From NCBI GenBank assembly GCA_029216955.1, contig JANAVB010007000.1:248001-312000 (forward strand): 64,000 bases of DNA, written 5' to 3'. Under the pieces are notes generated by a model that saw only the letters and a list, made by a program, of their open reading frames with translations, had not been told where the DNA came from and did not search any database. Position numbers and translations under genes: made by a program. Origin of the DNA: Iris pallida (lineage: Eukaryota; Streptophyta; Magnoliopsida; Asparagales; Iridaceae). This document shows positions 47,806-58,500 of the stretch, in pieces. The stretch's first letter is position 1, and every line of letters starts with the position of its first letter.

Positions 47806-48115
47806 TGTTTGCCATTAAAATTGTTTGATTGAAAACTTTAATACAAACAGAACAGTGTTACAAATGTAGGACTTAGATGTAGTCCTAGGAGTACACTTTT
47901 GTTTAAGCTGGGTCCTTAGTGCCAATGGAGCGAGTGGTAATGCGTTGACTCCGTTGACCGGCTGACAACGGTTATCGGTTCTCTGAAGGTGTGGATTGCT
48001 CTGGGTGCTGGAGCTTGCTGAGAGGAGGAAGACGTTGAGTGTCTGTATCTGCCTCTCTTGTATGTTCGTTGTGGATTCCGTGTGTTGTCCGTGGGTGAGA
48101 AGGAAATGATCCCTC

Positions 48116-48123
48116 TATTTATA
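48116..48123 (-). promoter_or_regulatory. Sense TATA box of the E7 LTR
   Basis: Minus-strand CTATAAATAGAGGGATC, the same context as the E2 LTR box. Confidence 0.7.
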
Positions 48124-49118
48124 GTTTTGCAGGCTGGCTGCTCATGCGCGCATGTAGGATGCGCCGGTGTGTGGGGACGCCACGTGGAAGTTGCTGATGG
48201 GGGCGTGTAGATGATGCGCCCTGATTGAGGGGGTTGAACTCTTCATACTGCTGTTGTGAGCCGGCACGTAGCAAAGGAGAAGATCTTTTTGTTGCTGAAA
48301 TCTTGGACGAGTTGAGTCAAAGGACACGTGTCATCGACCCATGGCTCGAAGATCTCGGATTTGGGGGGCAGTGATCTGGTGAGCTGCGCCTTGGATCTGG
48401 GCGCAGGAGGAGGCTGCGGCTCATAACCTTTAGGAGTTACAAACCATTTAGGGCGCATGGCTTTTGAGGCGCATGCAGGTGACCTTCCTTCTGTCTTTCG
48501 GGATCAGAGATCAGTCTGGGGCGCATGGCTTTTGAGGCGCATGCAAAGCTTCAACTGGAGACTCTTCTTCTGTCTTTAGGGATCAGTGAAGGGTCTGAGG
48601 CGCATGGCTTTTGAGGCACATGCTGGTTTGGACGCATGGCCGTAGAGGCGCATGCGGATGGCCACGTGGCAGTAGCCGTCGGAGTCATGATGATGCTGAC
48701 GTTGCCGACGCTTCGTTCTCTGAAAAAGCTGTCAACTGTTCAGACTTTGGGAAGCGTGCTGCCAACTCTGGTGTCAGTTCAGTATTTAATGTTTGTGATG
48801 TTCGATGGACAGCTGAGTGGGCACATTGGTTGGTGTTCCACTTGGCATGGAGATGTGAGGGCGCATCCTCTGTGATGCGCCGGGTACTGTAGGGCGCGTC
48901 TGTGTGATGCGCCTGATGCAGGAGGGCGCGTCCGTGTGATGCGCCGTTTGGCTGGCGCATCCGACATGTCCTTTAATGACGCGGCTGTCTCGCTCCTCGA
49001 GTGCTATAAATAGCCGTTTGGCTGAATTCGAGGCGTCCGGTTCATCCATTTAATGCAAATTCATTGCACAGAATTCGGAGAGTCATCCACTTGGCGCGTG
49101 GGTTTGATTTGCCCGGCC

Positions 49119-49567
49119 TATAAATAGTGGCATGGAGAGAAGGTTTGCTCCTCATTCCCTCACGTACTTCCAACATGAACTTGGGTATGTGGGTGCATTC
49201 TGTTGACGAAGTGCTCCCGAGGGTGAAGATGAGACGTCGTGTTATCTTCGATGCACTTGAAGGTGACTGTTACATCCAAAAGACGGAGTCGAGGGCTTCC
49301 GAGGCAGGCGGAAGGTGCCTGTTGCATCCAAAGATAAGGATGTTCGGGCCTCGTCCCCGTTATTCCGGAAGAGCCGTAGATCGGAATGGCGGTGCTAGGC
49401 TCTCTCTTCCTTCAAAGTGGGTGCCGCCCACTTTGATTGTGTTGAAAGCTCCTTGTGCCATGATTTCGATCATGGTCTTCCTTGGTCTTTGGAGGCTCTT
49501 TCGAAACCTTCCCTGGCCACAGTATTTGCGGTGCTCTTCTCTTCCCTGGTTCCAGTCAGAGGGTTAA
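49119..49567 (+). other. Antisense TATA box and conserved antisense open frame in the E7 LTR
   Basis: TATAAATA (49119-49126) is followed by an open frame from GTG 49127 to 49567. The first in-frame ATG is at 49174, about 50 bp after the TATA box. About 100 residues are shared with the E2 counterpart. Coding status is undecided. Confidence 0.4.
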
Positions 49568-50060
49568 ATGCTTTGCTTGGCGAAGCACTTATCAGACGAG
49601 CCTGGCTGGAAGAGCGGCACATAACTGGGCTCTGCTCGGCCAGGTGAGCCTGGTTGGAAGAGTTGCACATAACTGAGCTGCTGAAGGGATGCACATAACT
49701 GAGCTGGATGCACATAACTGAGCTGCTGAAGAGATGGTAAGATGCGCCTGGCTGGAGGCGCATGACATCTGCTGCGCCTGGCCGACAGCGCATGGTGACT
49801 GCTGCGCCTATCGGAAGGCGCATGGTGGTTGCTGCGCCTATCTGGAAGGCGCATGGTGGTTGCTGGATGTAGATCTAGGATCCTTCCTTTGTAGAAATTC
49901 TCCTTTGTACCATCTTTTCTAGACATGTAATAGACTTTTATATATAAAATAAAAAGTCCTTCTTCGAATGTTTATGGCTTATTCGATTAGCTGTCTGAGT
50001 TCTGGCGCATATAATGCCTGGCACATGGGGTTTCTGGTTGTGAAATTCCATGCTTCTACA

Positions 50061-50072
50061 AGACCCCCTTCA
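50061..50072 (-). other. E7 polypurine tract
   Basis: Minus-strand GAAGGGGGTCT next to the LTR, identical to E2. Confidence 0.75.
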
Positions 50073-50314
50073 AAGTTTTCAAAACTTTTGAATAAGTTTT
50101 GGAATACTTTGAATAAGATGCATGGAGGTCAGGGCGCATGATTTTTGGGCGCATGCTTGTTCGGGCGCATGCTCCTTTCAGTTGATGATGATGACGCCTT
50201 GGTAACCCAAAAGATTAATGATGATCTTTTGGTTGTATTTGTTGTTATCTCCTCACGGAACCCGAAGCGACGGCTGAGATTACACGTCATCGGTTCACGC
50301 GTGCGACCAAGCCC

Positions 50315-50322
50315 TATAAATA
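50315..50322 (+). promoter_or_regulatory. TATA box of the E7 antisense gene
   Basis: CCCTATAAATAGGTAAGG, 103 bp before the ATG at 50425, followed by a GA repeat (50333-50352). Conserved in E2. Confidence 0.7.
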
Positions 50323-50424
50323 GGTAAGGGTTGGAGAGAGAGAGAGAGAGAGTTCATCTGCTCTGTGCCTTTGCTTTCTTTAGAGTTTTTTCTTCAAAAC
50401 CCTAACTTTTTCTTCTTTGAGAGA

Positions 50425-53400
50425 ATGGCTCCCAAGACTCCTCGCGGCGGTGCCGGCAAGGGGAAGGAGAAAGCGAAGGAGTTCGTTGGTGAGGATGCAC
50501 CTATCACCCCTGCAACTCCGGCCGACGTTCGTCCTGAGGTGACGGGTGGGTTTATCTCCTTCACATAAGATTTTGGGCCAGACTGTGCCCTAACTCAGAT
50601 TTGCCGAAGCGTATGGACTTTTGTCCTGATGATACGCCGAGGTTCTACCCCGCCGACGTGCATAGGTTTACACCTTTATCATGCACCGAGGTTTAATGGC
50701 TGATGCGCATGGGTTTCGTACCCTGATGATGCGCTGAAGCCTTCGCTGACGCGCATGAGCTCACGCTCCGAATGCGCCGAAGCTCCAATGCTGACGCGCA
50801 TGGGCTTACGCCCTGATGATGCGCCGAAGCAAGTTGACGCGCATGGGCTAACGCCCTGATGATGCGCCGAAGCTCTGATGCTAGCGCGCATGGGCTTACG
50901 CCCTGATGATGCGCCGAAGCTATTTGACATTTTTCTTTTTGCCTGACTTCCATCTTTGTTGTATCAGTGTCGATGACGATCCCTTTGTTGAATGAGGTCC
51001 TCCTGGACGCTTCTCTTTGTCAGATGGGAGTTGATTTTGACGAGGCGGTGATCAATCCTGCGAAGGATGCTATCTTATAGGACCAACCTCGTGAGAGAAT
51101 GCTACAAATCCAGACCCAGTTGCCTCTTTTCCTCCAGAGTATGATGGAGAGTGGTAAACTGAAGTCTGCTGAATCCGAAAGTGTAACTTTCTTAAAACCT
51201 GCCTTTCTGTTTGGCGACCGACTAGTCTCTTCCGAAGCGAAGATACTGAGGATTAGAGAAGACTGGTTCTTTTCTGCCAAAGGCATGGTTTTGTACATGC
51301 GGCAGGTTGACCGCCAGTTGCCGCTGACGGCTTTTTATCGTCTAGCTTCGAAGAGAAGGATGGGTTGGGAACTTACTCCCTCTCAAGGAGGGGCCTTGGG
51401 AGGTACCCTCTCAATTGACGCCTCCTCGAACCAGCGAGATACTTTGACCGCTTCACGGGCCGGTTCTTCTTTCAGTTACCGAGCCTTGCATCCTGGGAGC
51501 ATCTACAGTGAGGTCCCAAACGACACGTTTCCCTTCAGTGCCCCGATCTTTGCAAATCGGATGCTGACATCAAAGGTGATGTATCCAACAGGTAGCTTCA
51601 GAGTCGAAGGCTGGTGTCACTACATCCCGAAGTGGGACGAGTTGACCACTTGGGTGCTTTCAAGGTTCGAGGTTGAGCTTAAAGAGATCGGGCTGACAGC
51701 CGCCATTCGGGCCACGCAGGCAGGCGTGGACCTCAATAAGCCTATGTTCCTTGCGCTCTTGGAGCTTTTCAATGCCCAGACTGGTAGCTTCTTTACTCCG
51801 GTGGGGGAGTTGGGATTAGCCCTTCATGAGATGTACGACGTGTCCAAGCTTCCTTGGGGCTCGGAACCGTATGAGGAATATTTTCCATCGAATGAAGAGA
51901 TCCAAGTTCTGGAGGATAAGGATCCGGAGATGATGGCTGTTTTCAAAGAGGTGACAAGTCATCATTATCTGATGCACCGGAGGGACAAGGGCAAGACCCA
52001 GCCTCATGTGACTGCTTGGAGGGACTACGTCTTCAGGCAGGACTTGACGGATCCTTCGAGGATTCGGTTTGCGACTCCGCAGGGATTGAAGCCCGCGGAA
52101 GTGAGTTCTGAAATAAGCCGGCTGGACGAAAGGACCCCACACTCTAATGAGGGCGGTAAGGCTACGTACAGCTGTTTCTGGCACTGCGGGCACCGGATGT
52201 CATCCAAGGCAGTGTTGACGTCCTACTTGATGATATGGCTCCGGGATTGCGTATTTGCAGGTGGACCCGGTGCTGTCGAGAGGGTACATCGGAATCTCAT
52301 TCTGCCTGCGGTGAAGTTGGCCTGTGGCCGACCGTTGGCTCTCCTCCCCGCGATGGTGTGCAACCTATTGCGCGGTTTGAGGTCCTTTGCCGATGATGTG
52401 ATCCACGAGAGAGGTAATAATGATAACTTTCCCCGGGCCGAGCTGCCCTTCCATTATCTTATGGGGTGGCTGATCTTGCATCATCCGAACGTGATGAGTC
52501 CCGGTCCGGAGGAGGACCATGTCGAAGGAGATGCCTTCATTCGCCGCTTCTATAAGAGGAAGTGGTCTTACACTGGCGTCCCCGTTTGCAGGAGAGTCTT
52601 GTCCTACCTTCAGGGGTGGGAGATTGTCAAGGTTGGCCCAATCTTCAAAGATTTCGAGGCCAACTAAGATTTAGTTGACTCTGGCGAAGACGCGGTCACT
52701 CTGCCGAAATGGAGTTTTCGTTGGTTGCAGAGTATCCGGCCTTCTCACCTGGTCTACCGCAACCAGAATAGGTGTTATCTGGAGCCTTATCTGCCAAGCC
52801 GATTTGCTCGTCAGTTTGGCTATACCCAGTTAATGTTGCGGAATCCCAGTAGTAGTTTAGGCTTCATCGGAAGTTTGCTGGATGGAGCCCGGGGCTGGCA
52901 ATATTATAACGCTGGATGCACTAGCGTTAAGTTCACCACGCCAGTTCGCAATCCTCGGCCGCCGATCCTATATCCGGCCGCCAAGCTGTATTGCACCATG
53001 ACCGCTATGTCTCCTGGTTACGACAGGGAGACTAGTTTCATTATTGGAACCCAGCTGGAGGCGACAGCGAATATGTTGATGGCAGCCCGATTATATCGTC
53101 CACCAGAGTTGGCGGGGTATCGGGCTGTTGTTGCAGTACCAGTGGGAGACCCATCTGTCGGGAAAAGGCGTGCTGACACAGAAGCTGGTTCTTCTGTACC
53201 GAAAAGGTCGAGACGGGCGCCGACCCCGAAGGTTACGGAAGTGCCACCTATAATGCCAGCAGGATCAATCCCTGTTGAAGTAAGGAATATTTCATAATTC
53301 CAAATTTTTTTTGTCATTGTGGCGACTTATGCTCTTCTTCTTGTAGGGATTGAAGAAGAAGTCCCGTGTTTCAAAATCGGGCGCTAGTAAACCGAAGGAG

Positions 53401-54936
53401 GTGGCAGGCTCTTCTGATGAGCGCATTCCTCCGATGCTAATGTCTCCCGTGGAGGAAGGTCCCGAAGATGTTCCTACGGAGGTTTTAATATCTCCCGATT
53501 TCGAGGTCGCAATAACTTCTGGGAGAGCACCATCTGCCGTGGAGGCCTTGGATGCTGAGGGTCCTGCGGACTCGAGGTATCCTGATGATGAAGTGGACTG
53601 GAGTTCGTCGCCTTCCGATGACGTTCCTCCGGTCTTGCAAGAATCTGCTGCGGGGACAGCAGATATGGTTGAGATAGAGGAGAGGGTTGAATCCCCTCTT
53701 TATCATGATGAGGGGAGGTCGGTTGCATCATTGCCGAGTCCTACCCCGGCTTCAACCGTGGAAGTTGAGGCGGCTACCACTCAGGGGGTAGCGACAGATT
53801 CTGTCCCTGTTGAGGGACTCGATGATGAGACCCGTCTGCCAGTCAAGACCGCTGCGACGGGTCAAGAGACAAGTGACAATCTCCCTATTCTGCCAAGGGA
53901 GGTATCAACTGTTGATAGGATGTTGGGGGTAGAAGAGGTGGCTGTTGACGTCGGAGGTTCTTCCGGACTTGAGAAGGGTAAGGGTGTAGAACCCTCTGTA
54001 GCTCCTTCTACTTGGGGGACCATCTCGACGCCTGTGCCGGCTCCTTCTGTTGCTTCGGCTCCTCGGGCTAGAAGTCCAGCCCCGGTTGATGAAGAGCCCA
54101 TTGATGCCGAGGTTCAAGCCTCGCTGATTGAGATTAGCGGATCTTCTTCCGGTCCGCAAACTGTGGTAGCTCCTCCAACTCCCGCGATGACGCCGCAGGT
54201 CCTGGCGGATGCAGACGAGTATGTGAAATTCCTCGTCGAGGGGGTATACAAAATGCTGCAGAAGGGTGTATCTGCTGTGATGAATGCCAATGGGAGTTTT
54301 GCGACGGCAAAAGCTCTGGCAATGCCCTGCATCGAGCTGATTCGTAATCACCAAGGCAACGACCATATGGCCGAAATTCTGGAGGCTTCGGTGATTGAGC
54401 TGGATGAGCGGCTCGCGGAACTTCAACGCATCCAGCGAAACGACCTTTCTGTCTTGATAGAGGCGGAGAAGGGGAAGCTCATCGCCGAGATCGAGTCTTC
54501 ATACCAGGCCACCGTGGGCGTTTGGGAGCGTGAGGTGGCTGAGACTGAGGCTGCGGTAGAGCAGTTGTCTCAGTCCATGAAGACTACGGTGGAAACTCGA
54601 GCTGCATTGGAAGCTAATATCGCGGATATCGACACCCAGATGCGCCGCCTTGAAGACCAACGGGCCCGACTCCAGTTAGAGGTCGAGCGTGTCCGGGCTG
54701 AACATGCGGCATTCAAGAAGGATGAAGCGGCTTTTACTCAGCGAACTCTTGCCTTGGGGCAGCAACGACAACAGCTTGATGAGAAGCATGCAAGTGATAC
54801 TTCCGCTGGGGCCGTTGAATTGATGCGCCGAGAAGCAGAGCGACGAGTCCTGGCAACTGTGGAGGCCCGCGCAGTCGACTTAAAGCTTCGAGTCAAGGAG
54901 CTCTCAGCCCATCCTGGGGAGATTCAGGGACCATAG
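50425..54936 (+). pseudogene. E7 antisense gene: plant-mobile-domain-like protein with C-terminal coiled coil, two stops
   Basis: Exon 1 50425-50545 (Lys/Pro-rich, MAPKTPRGGAGKGK), intron 50546-50967, exon 2 50968-53279, intron 53280-53346, exon 3 53347-54936. Codon phase is kept exactly across both GT-AG introns, about 1340 codons. Exon 2 holds the mobile-domain-like region (GELGLALHEMYDVSKLPWG; FPRAELPFHYLMGWLILHHP). Exon 3 is acidic Ser/Pro/Val-rich, then a coiled coil near 54400-54900 (QMRRLEDQRARLQLEVERVR). Stops: TAG 51078-51080 and TAA 52665-52667, the latter where E2 has Glu. It lies antisense to gag-pol, so introns survive retrotransposition. Its role is unknown; a regulatory or DNA-binding role is only inference. 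Confidence 0.8.
50607..50925 (+). repeat. Hairpin-repeat array in intron 1 of the E7 antisense gene
   Basis: Seven tandem units, each: outer arm, inner arm, short loop, inner arm, TGATG-like bulge, outer arm. Outer arms: GCGTAT/ATACGC, GTGCAT/ATGCAC, GCGCAT/ATGCGC. Inner arms: GGAC/GTCC, AGGT/ACCT, GGGT/ACCC, GAGC/GCTC, GGGC/GCCC. Pairing is kept while sequence varies. Confidence 0.88.
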
Positions 54937-55549
54937 CTTTTTCCCTTTTTCTTTTGTGTTCTTTTGCAACCCTTACTTGGGGATGATGTAGTTTCTTGTA
55001 CTCCTTTTTCAGAAGAATAAAGAAGTCTACAACTCTTTTTTTTGTGATGTGTTCATCTTTTGTTGTCATGAACTTGATGATTTGCGTGGACCTATTATCT
55101 TTTGCGCACCTTGGTTTTCAGGTACAGATAATAAGTTTGAAGGAACCATTATGTTTGCTCAGAGGTAATGTGGACATGGCAATCATTGGGTTCGAAATGA
55201 TAGAATCTCCCTACTCAGAGGTATTATGGACGTGGTAGGAATGATCTTGGGGGATACGCTGAACAACTCAGAGGTTATATGGACGTGGAAGTTCTGCGAT
55301 CAATGTACAATAACGCAGGGGTTGTTTGTACAAGATGTTTACTCAGAGGTAATGTGGACGTGGTAAACATGAAGGGTAGCGTAGGCTTACGAAGTGTAAG
55401 ATTCTGCTTTGTAGGGTGTAGAGAGACAACTCAGAGGTAATATGGACGTGGTTATCTTTCTACTGGAAGATGCCACGGAACAGCTGGGTTCCGGAGGCGT
55501 ATGAGTTTGTGGAAAGAGGTTGTTTGAGGAAGTACATGTCTGGAGGATG
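54937..55549 (+). repeat. E7 spacer with five 22-bp motifs between convergent genes
   Basis: CTCAGAGGTAATGTGGACRT and close variants near 55163, 55217, 55265, 55341 and 55431: the reverse complement of the E2 motif, at the same position between the antisense-gene stop and the pol stop. No other feature seen. Confidence 0.8.
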
Positions 55550-58500
55550 TCAAGAATAGTACTTCTTTAGGAACTTGCCGTTGATGGACATCATAAACAA
55601 GTCCCCATTGGGTTTGGCGAGGCGGTAAGCACCGTTTGAGTATACCGTCTCTATGATGAAAGGTCCTTCCCACTTGGCTCGAACTTTCCTGGTGTCTTGT
55701 GGGTCAACACCATTGGTCTTCTGACTGCTAAAACCAGGTCGCCAACTTGGAAAGTCCTCTGTTTGACCTTTTTGTTGAAAGCCTGTGATATACGGGCTTG
55801 GTAGAGCTCGATGCGTTGTTGAGCTAAGAGACGTTTTTCGTCAAGTGCCTCCAGTTCCCGCAGACGACGACGTTGATTGTCCTCTTCTGTGAGATCGTTT
55901 GTGATTGCCACGCGGAGCGAAGGTATCTGTATCTCGAGAGGCAGTACTGCTTCGCTCCCGTAGACCAGGGAGAATGGAGTGTTGCCTGTTGGGGTCCGTA
56001 CCGTTGTGTGGTAGGCCCAAAGGCATTCGCCAAGCTTTTCGTCCCAGTCGCGTTTGTTGGATGACACGACCTTTTTGAGCAGCCTAACGATAGTTTTGTT
56101 GAATGCCTCAGCCAATCCGTTTGCTGCCGGATTGTAGGCGGTTGAGGCCACGTTCTGAATGCGATTCTTGTCACAGAACCTGCTGAAAATGTGGCTGATA
56201 AACTGAGGGCCATTGTCATGGATGATCCGCCGGGGTACCCCGAAACGATAAATGACATGGTGTTTGATAAAGCTGACCACCCTGGAGCTTTTTACTTCTG
56301 CTAGTGGAACTGCTTCCGCCCATTTGGAGAAGTAGTCGGTGATGGCCAGGATGAAACGGTGTCCTCTCGATGAAGGAGGGGTGATTGGCCCTACAATGTC
56401 CATGCCCCAGGCTTCGAAGGGCCAGGAGGCGACTGTAGGATGTAGCGGCTCCGATGGTGTATGTATGAAGTCTGCATGAAGTTGGCACGCGTGGCACTTC
56501 TTAGCATATTCGACAGCGTCGGCAACCATGGTTGGCCAGTAGTAGCCCATACGTCGCAGTCGATCTTGCAACTTAGGACCGGGTTGATGAGCTCCACAAG
56601 TTCCGTCATGAGCTTCTTGAAGAGCTTCGGCTGCTTCTTCGTTGGACAGGCATCGAAGGAGGAGCCCATCGAAGGAGCGTCGGTACAGCGTTTTGGTAGC
56701 CGTATCATAGTAGAATCGAAGAGAGCGTCTCCTGACTGAGACGGCTTCCTTCGGGTCCTCTGGAAGGATTCCGTAGACAGCGAAGTCGATGAACGGGAAC
56801 CTCCAGTCTCGGACATTAACCCCAGTGTTTGTCGGCATGGCGTGAGCCACCTGCAAGCATAGGTTGTTTCTGGGACAAATCAGATCTCGTCCTGTTACCG
56901 TGATATAGTGTTGAGTCCCAAAGGGCGCTGCTAATGAGGCTGCGAGGCCGGCCAGAGCATCGGCCTCCAAGTTTTGTAAACGGGGGACATGTTCGATGAA
57001 GAACCCGGTGAAGGTTGAAATGATGTTCAACGCGACTTCATGATAGGGGATTAAATCTTCATGGCGAACTTCGTATTGTCCCCGAACCTGGTTTACGACG
57101 AGTTTTGAGTCGCCGTAAGCTTCCAGATGGTCGACCCCCAGCTGTTGTGCGAGCTGGAGTCCCATGACGAGTGCGTTGTACTCAGCAATGTTGTTGGAGC
57201 ACGGTTTCGAAAGAGAGTACGCACGTTGGATGACCAGCTGATCGGGGGAGACTAAGACTACCCCCACTCCTGCGATGATTTGGCCTTTGGGGCCTGTTCT
57301 CGAAGCGCCGTCGAAGAACATCCGCCAAACGGAGCTTCCTTCGGTGACGTTGGATTCTTGGACCTCATCCGGGATATCTTCATAGAGTTTTGAGGATTCT
57401 GGGATGGGGTGCGCAGCTAAAAAGTCAGCTAGAGCTTGACCCTTAACAGCTTTTTGGGGCACAAACACCATGTTGTACGGTGTTAGCAAGATCGCCCATG
57501 TAGCCAGCCGGGAGTTCAATGATCCTGGCTTCGTCATGAGGACTCTGAGCGGGTTGACTCGGGAAATGACATGAATTGTCTGACCCGAGACATAATGACG
57601 AGTCTTCTGGATGGCAAACACCAAAGCCAAGCACTCCTTTTCGACGGGGTTGTACCGGTGTTCGGCCCCAATGAGTATTCGACTGAGGTAGTAGATTGCT
57701 TGCTCGTAGCCTGTATCGCTGTTTTGAGCCAGCAGAGCGCCAAGAGAATGATCCATGGCACGGACGTAGAGGAGAAATGGTTTGCCGGTGACTGGCGCTA
57801 CCAGGACTGGTGGGCTCGTCAAGTAGACTTTGATGTCGTCGAAAGCCTTCTGGCACTCTTCTGTCCAGACATAAGAGACTCCCTTCTTCATAAGCTGAGT
57901 GAAGGGTTGACATTTACCGGAAAGGTTTGCTATGAACCTCCGGATATATGCCAGACGTCCCTGTAGGCCCCGAAGTTCTCGAAGGTTCTTCGGAGGGTCC
58001 ATGTTGAGGATGGCTTTGGTCTTCTCAGGATCAACATGAATGCCTTTCGCTGTGATGACGAAGCCCAAGAATTTGTCGCTAGAAACCCCCAGAAAGGATT
58101 TAGCGGGGTTCATTTTGAGTTGATGCGCCCGCATGAGATCGAAGACCGTCTTCAGGTCCTGTAGGTGATCTCTTTTGAGGCGGCTCTTGACTGCGATGTC
58201 GTCAACATAGCATTCAACTGTCTTGCGAAGATGTTGACGGAAGATGGTGCTCATAGCTCGCTGGTATGTCGCACCGGCGTTCTTCAAGCCGAAGGGCATT
58301 ACTGTGTAGCAGAAAACACCCTTTGGAGTCCTGAATGACGTGTGTTTTGCGTCATCGGGGAACATCTTGATTTGATTGTAGCCTGAATACCCGTCCATGA
58401 AGGACATGCGCTCAAAGCCACATGTGTTGTCGATCATCACATCAGTGATTGGAAGCGGGAATTCGTCCTTCGGGCAAGCAGAGTTGAGATCCCTGAAGTA

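Larger units (their letters stand above)
47806..50060 (-). repeat. E7 3' LTR (2255 bp)
   Basis: Minus strand TGTAGAAGCATGG...GGCAAACA, aligning throughout with the E2 LTR. It contains GCGCATGGCTTTTGAGGCGC repeats (48450-48650), hairpin units (49742-49865), a sense TATA box (48116-48123, minus) and antisense TATA boxes (49119-49126 and near 49006, plus). Confidence 0.9.

Noticed and set aside
47806..47815. Apparent ATG start of the copia RT frame
   Set aside because: It lies within the E7 LTR end; the copia frame is simply cut by the insertion.
51816..52193. Minus-strand open frames within the E7 antisense-gene exons
   Set aside because: Shadows of the coding frame on the opposite strand; no domain or start context.
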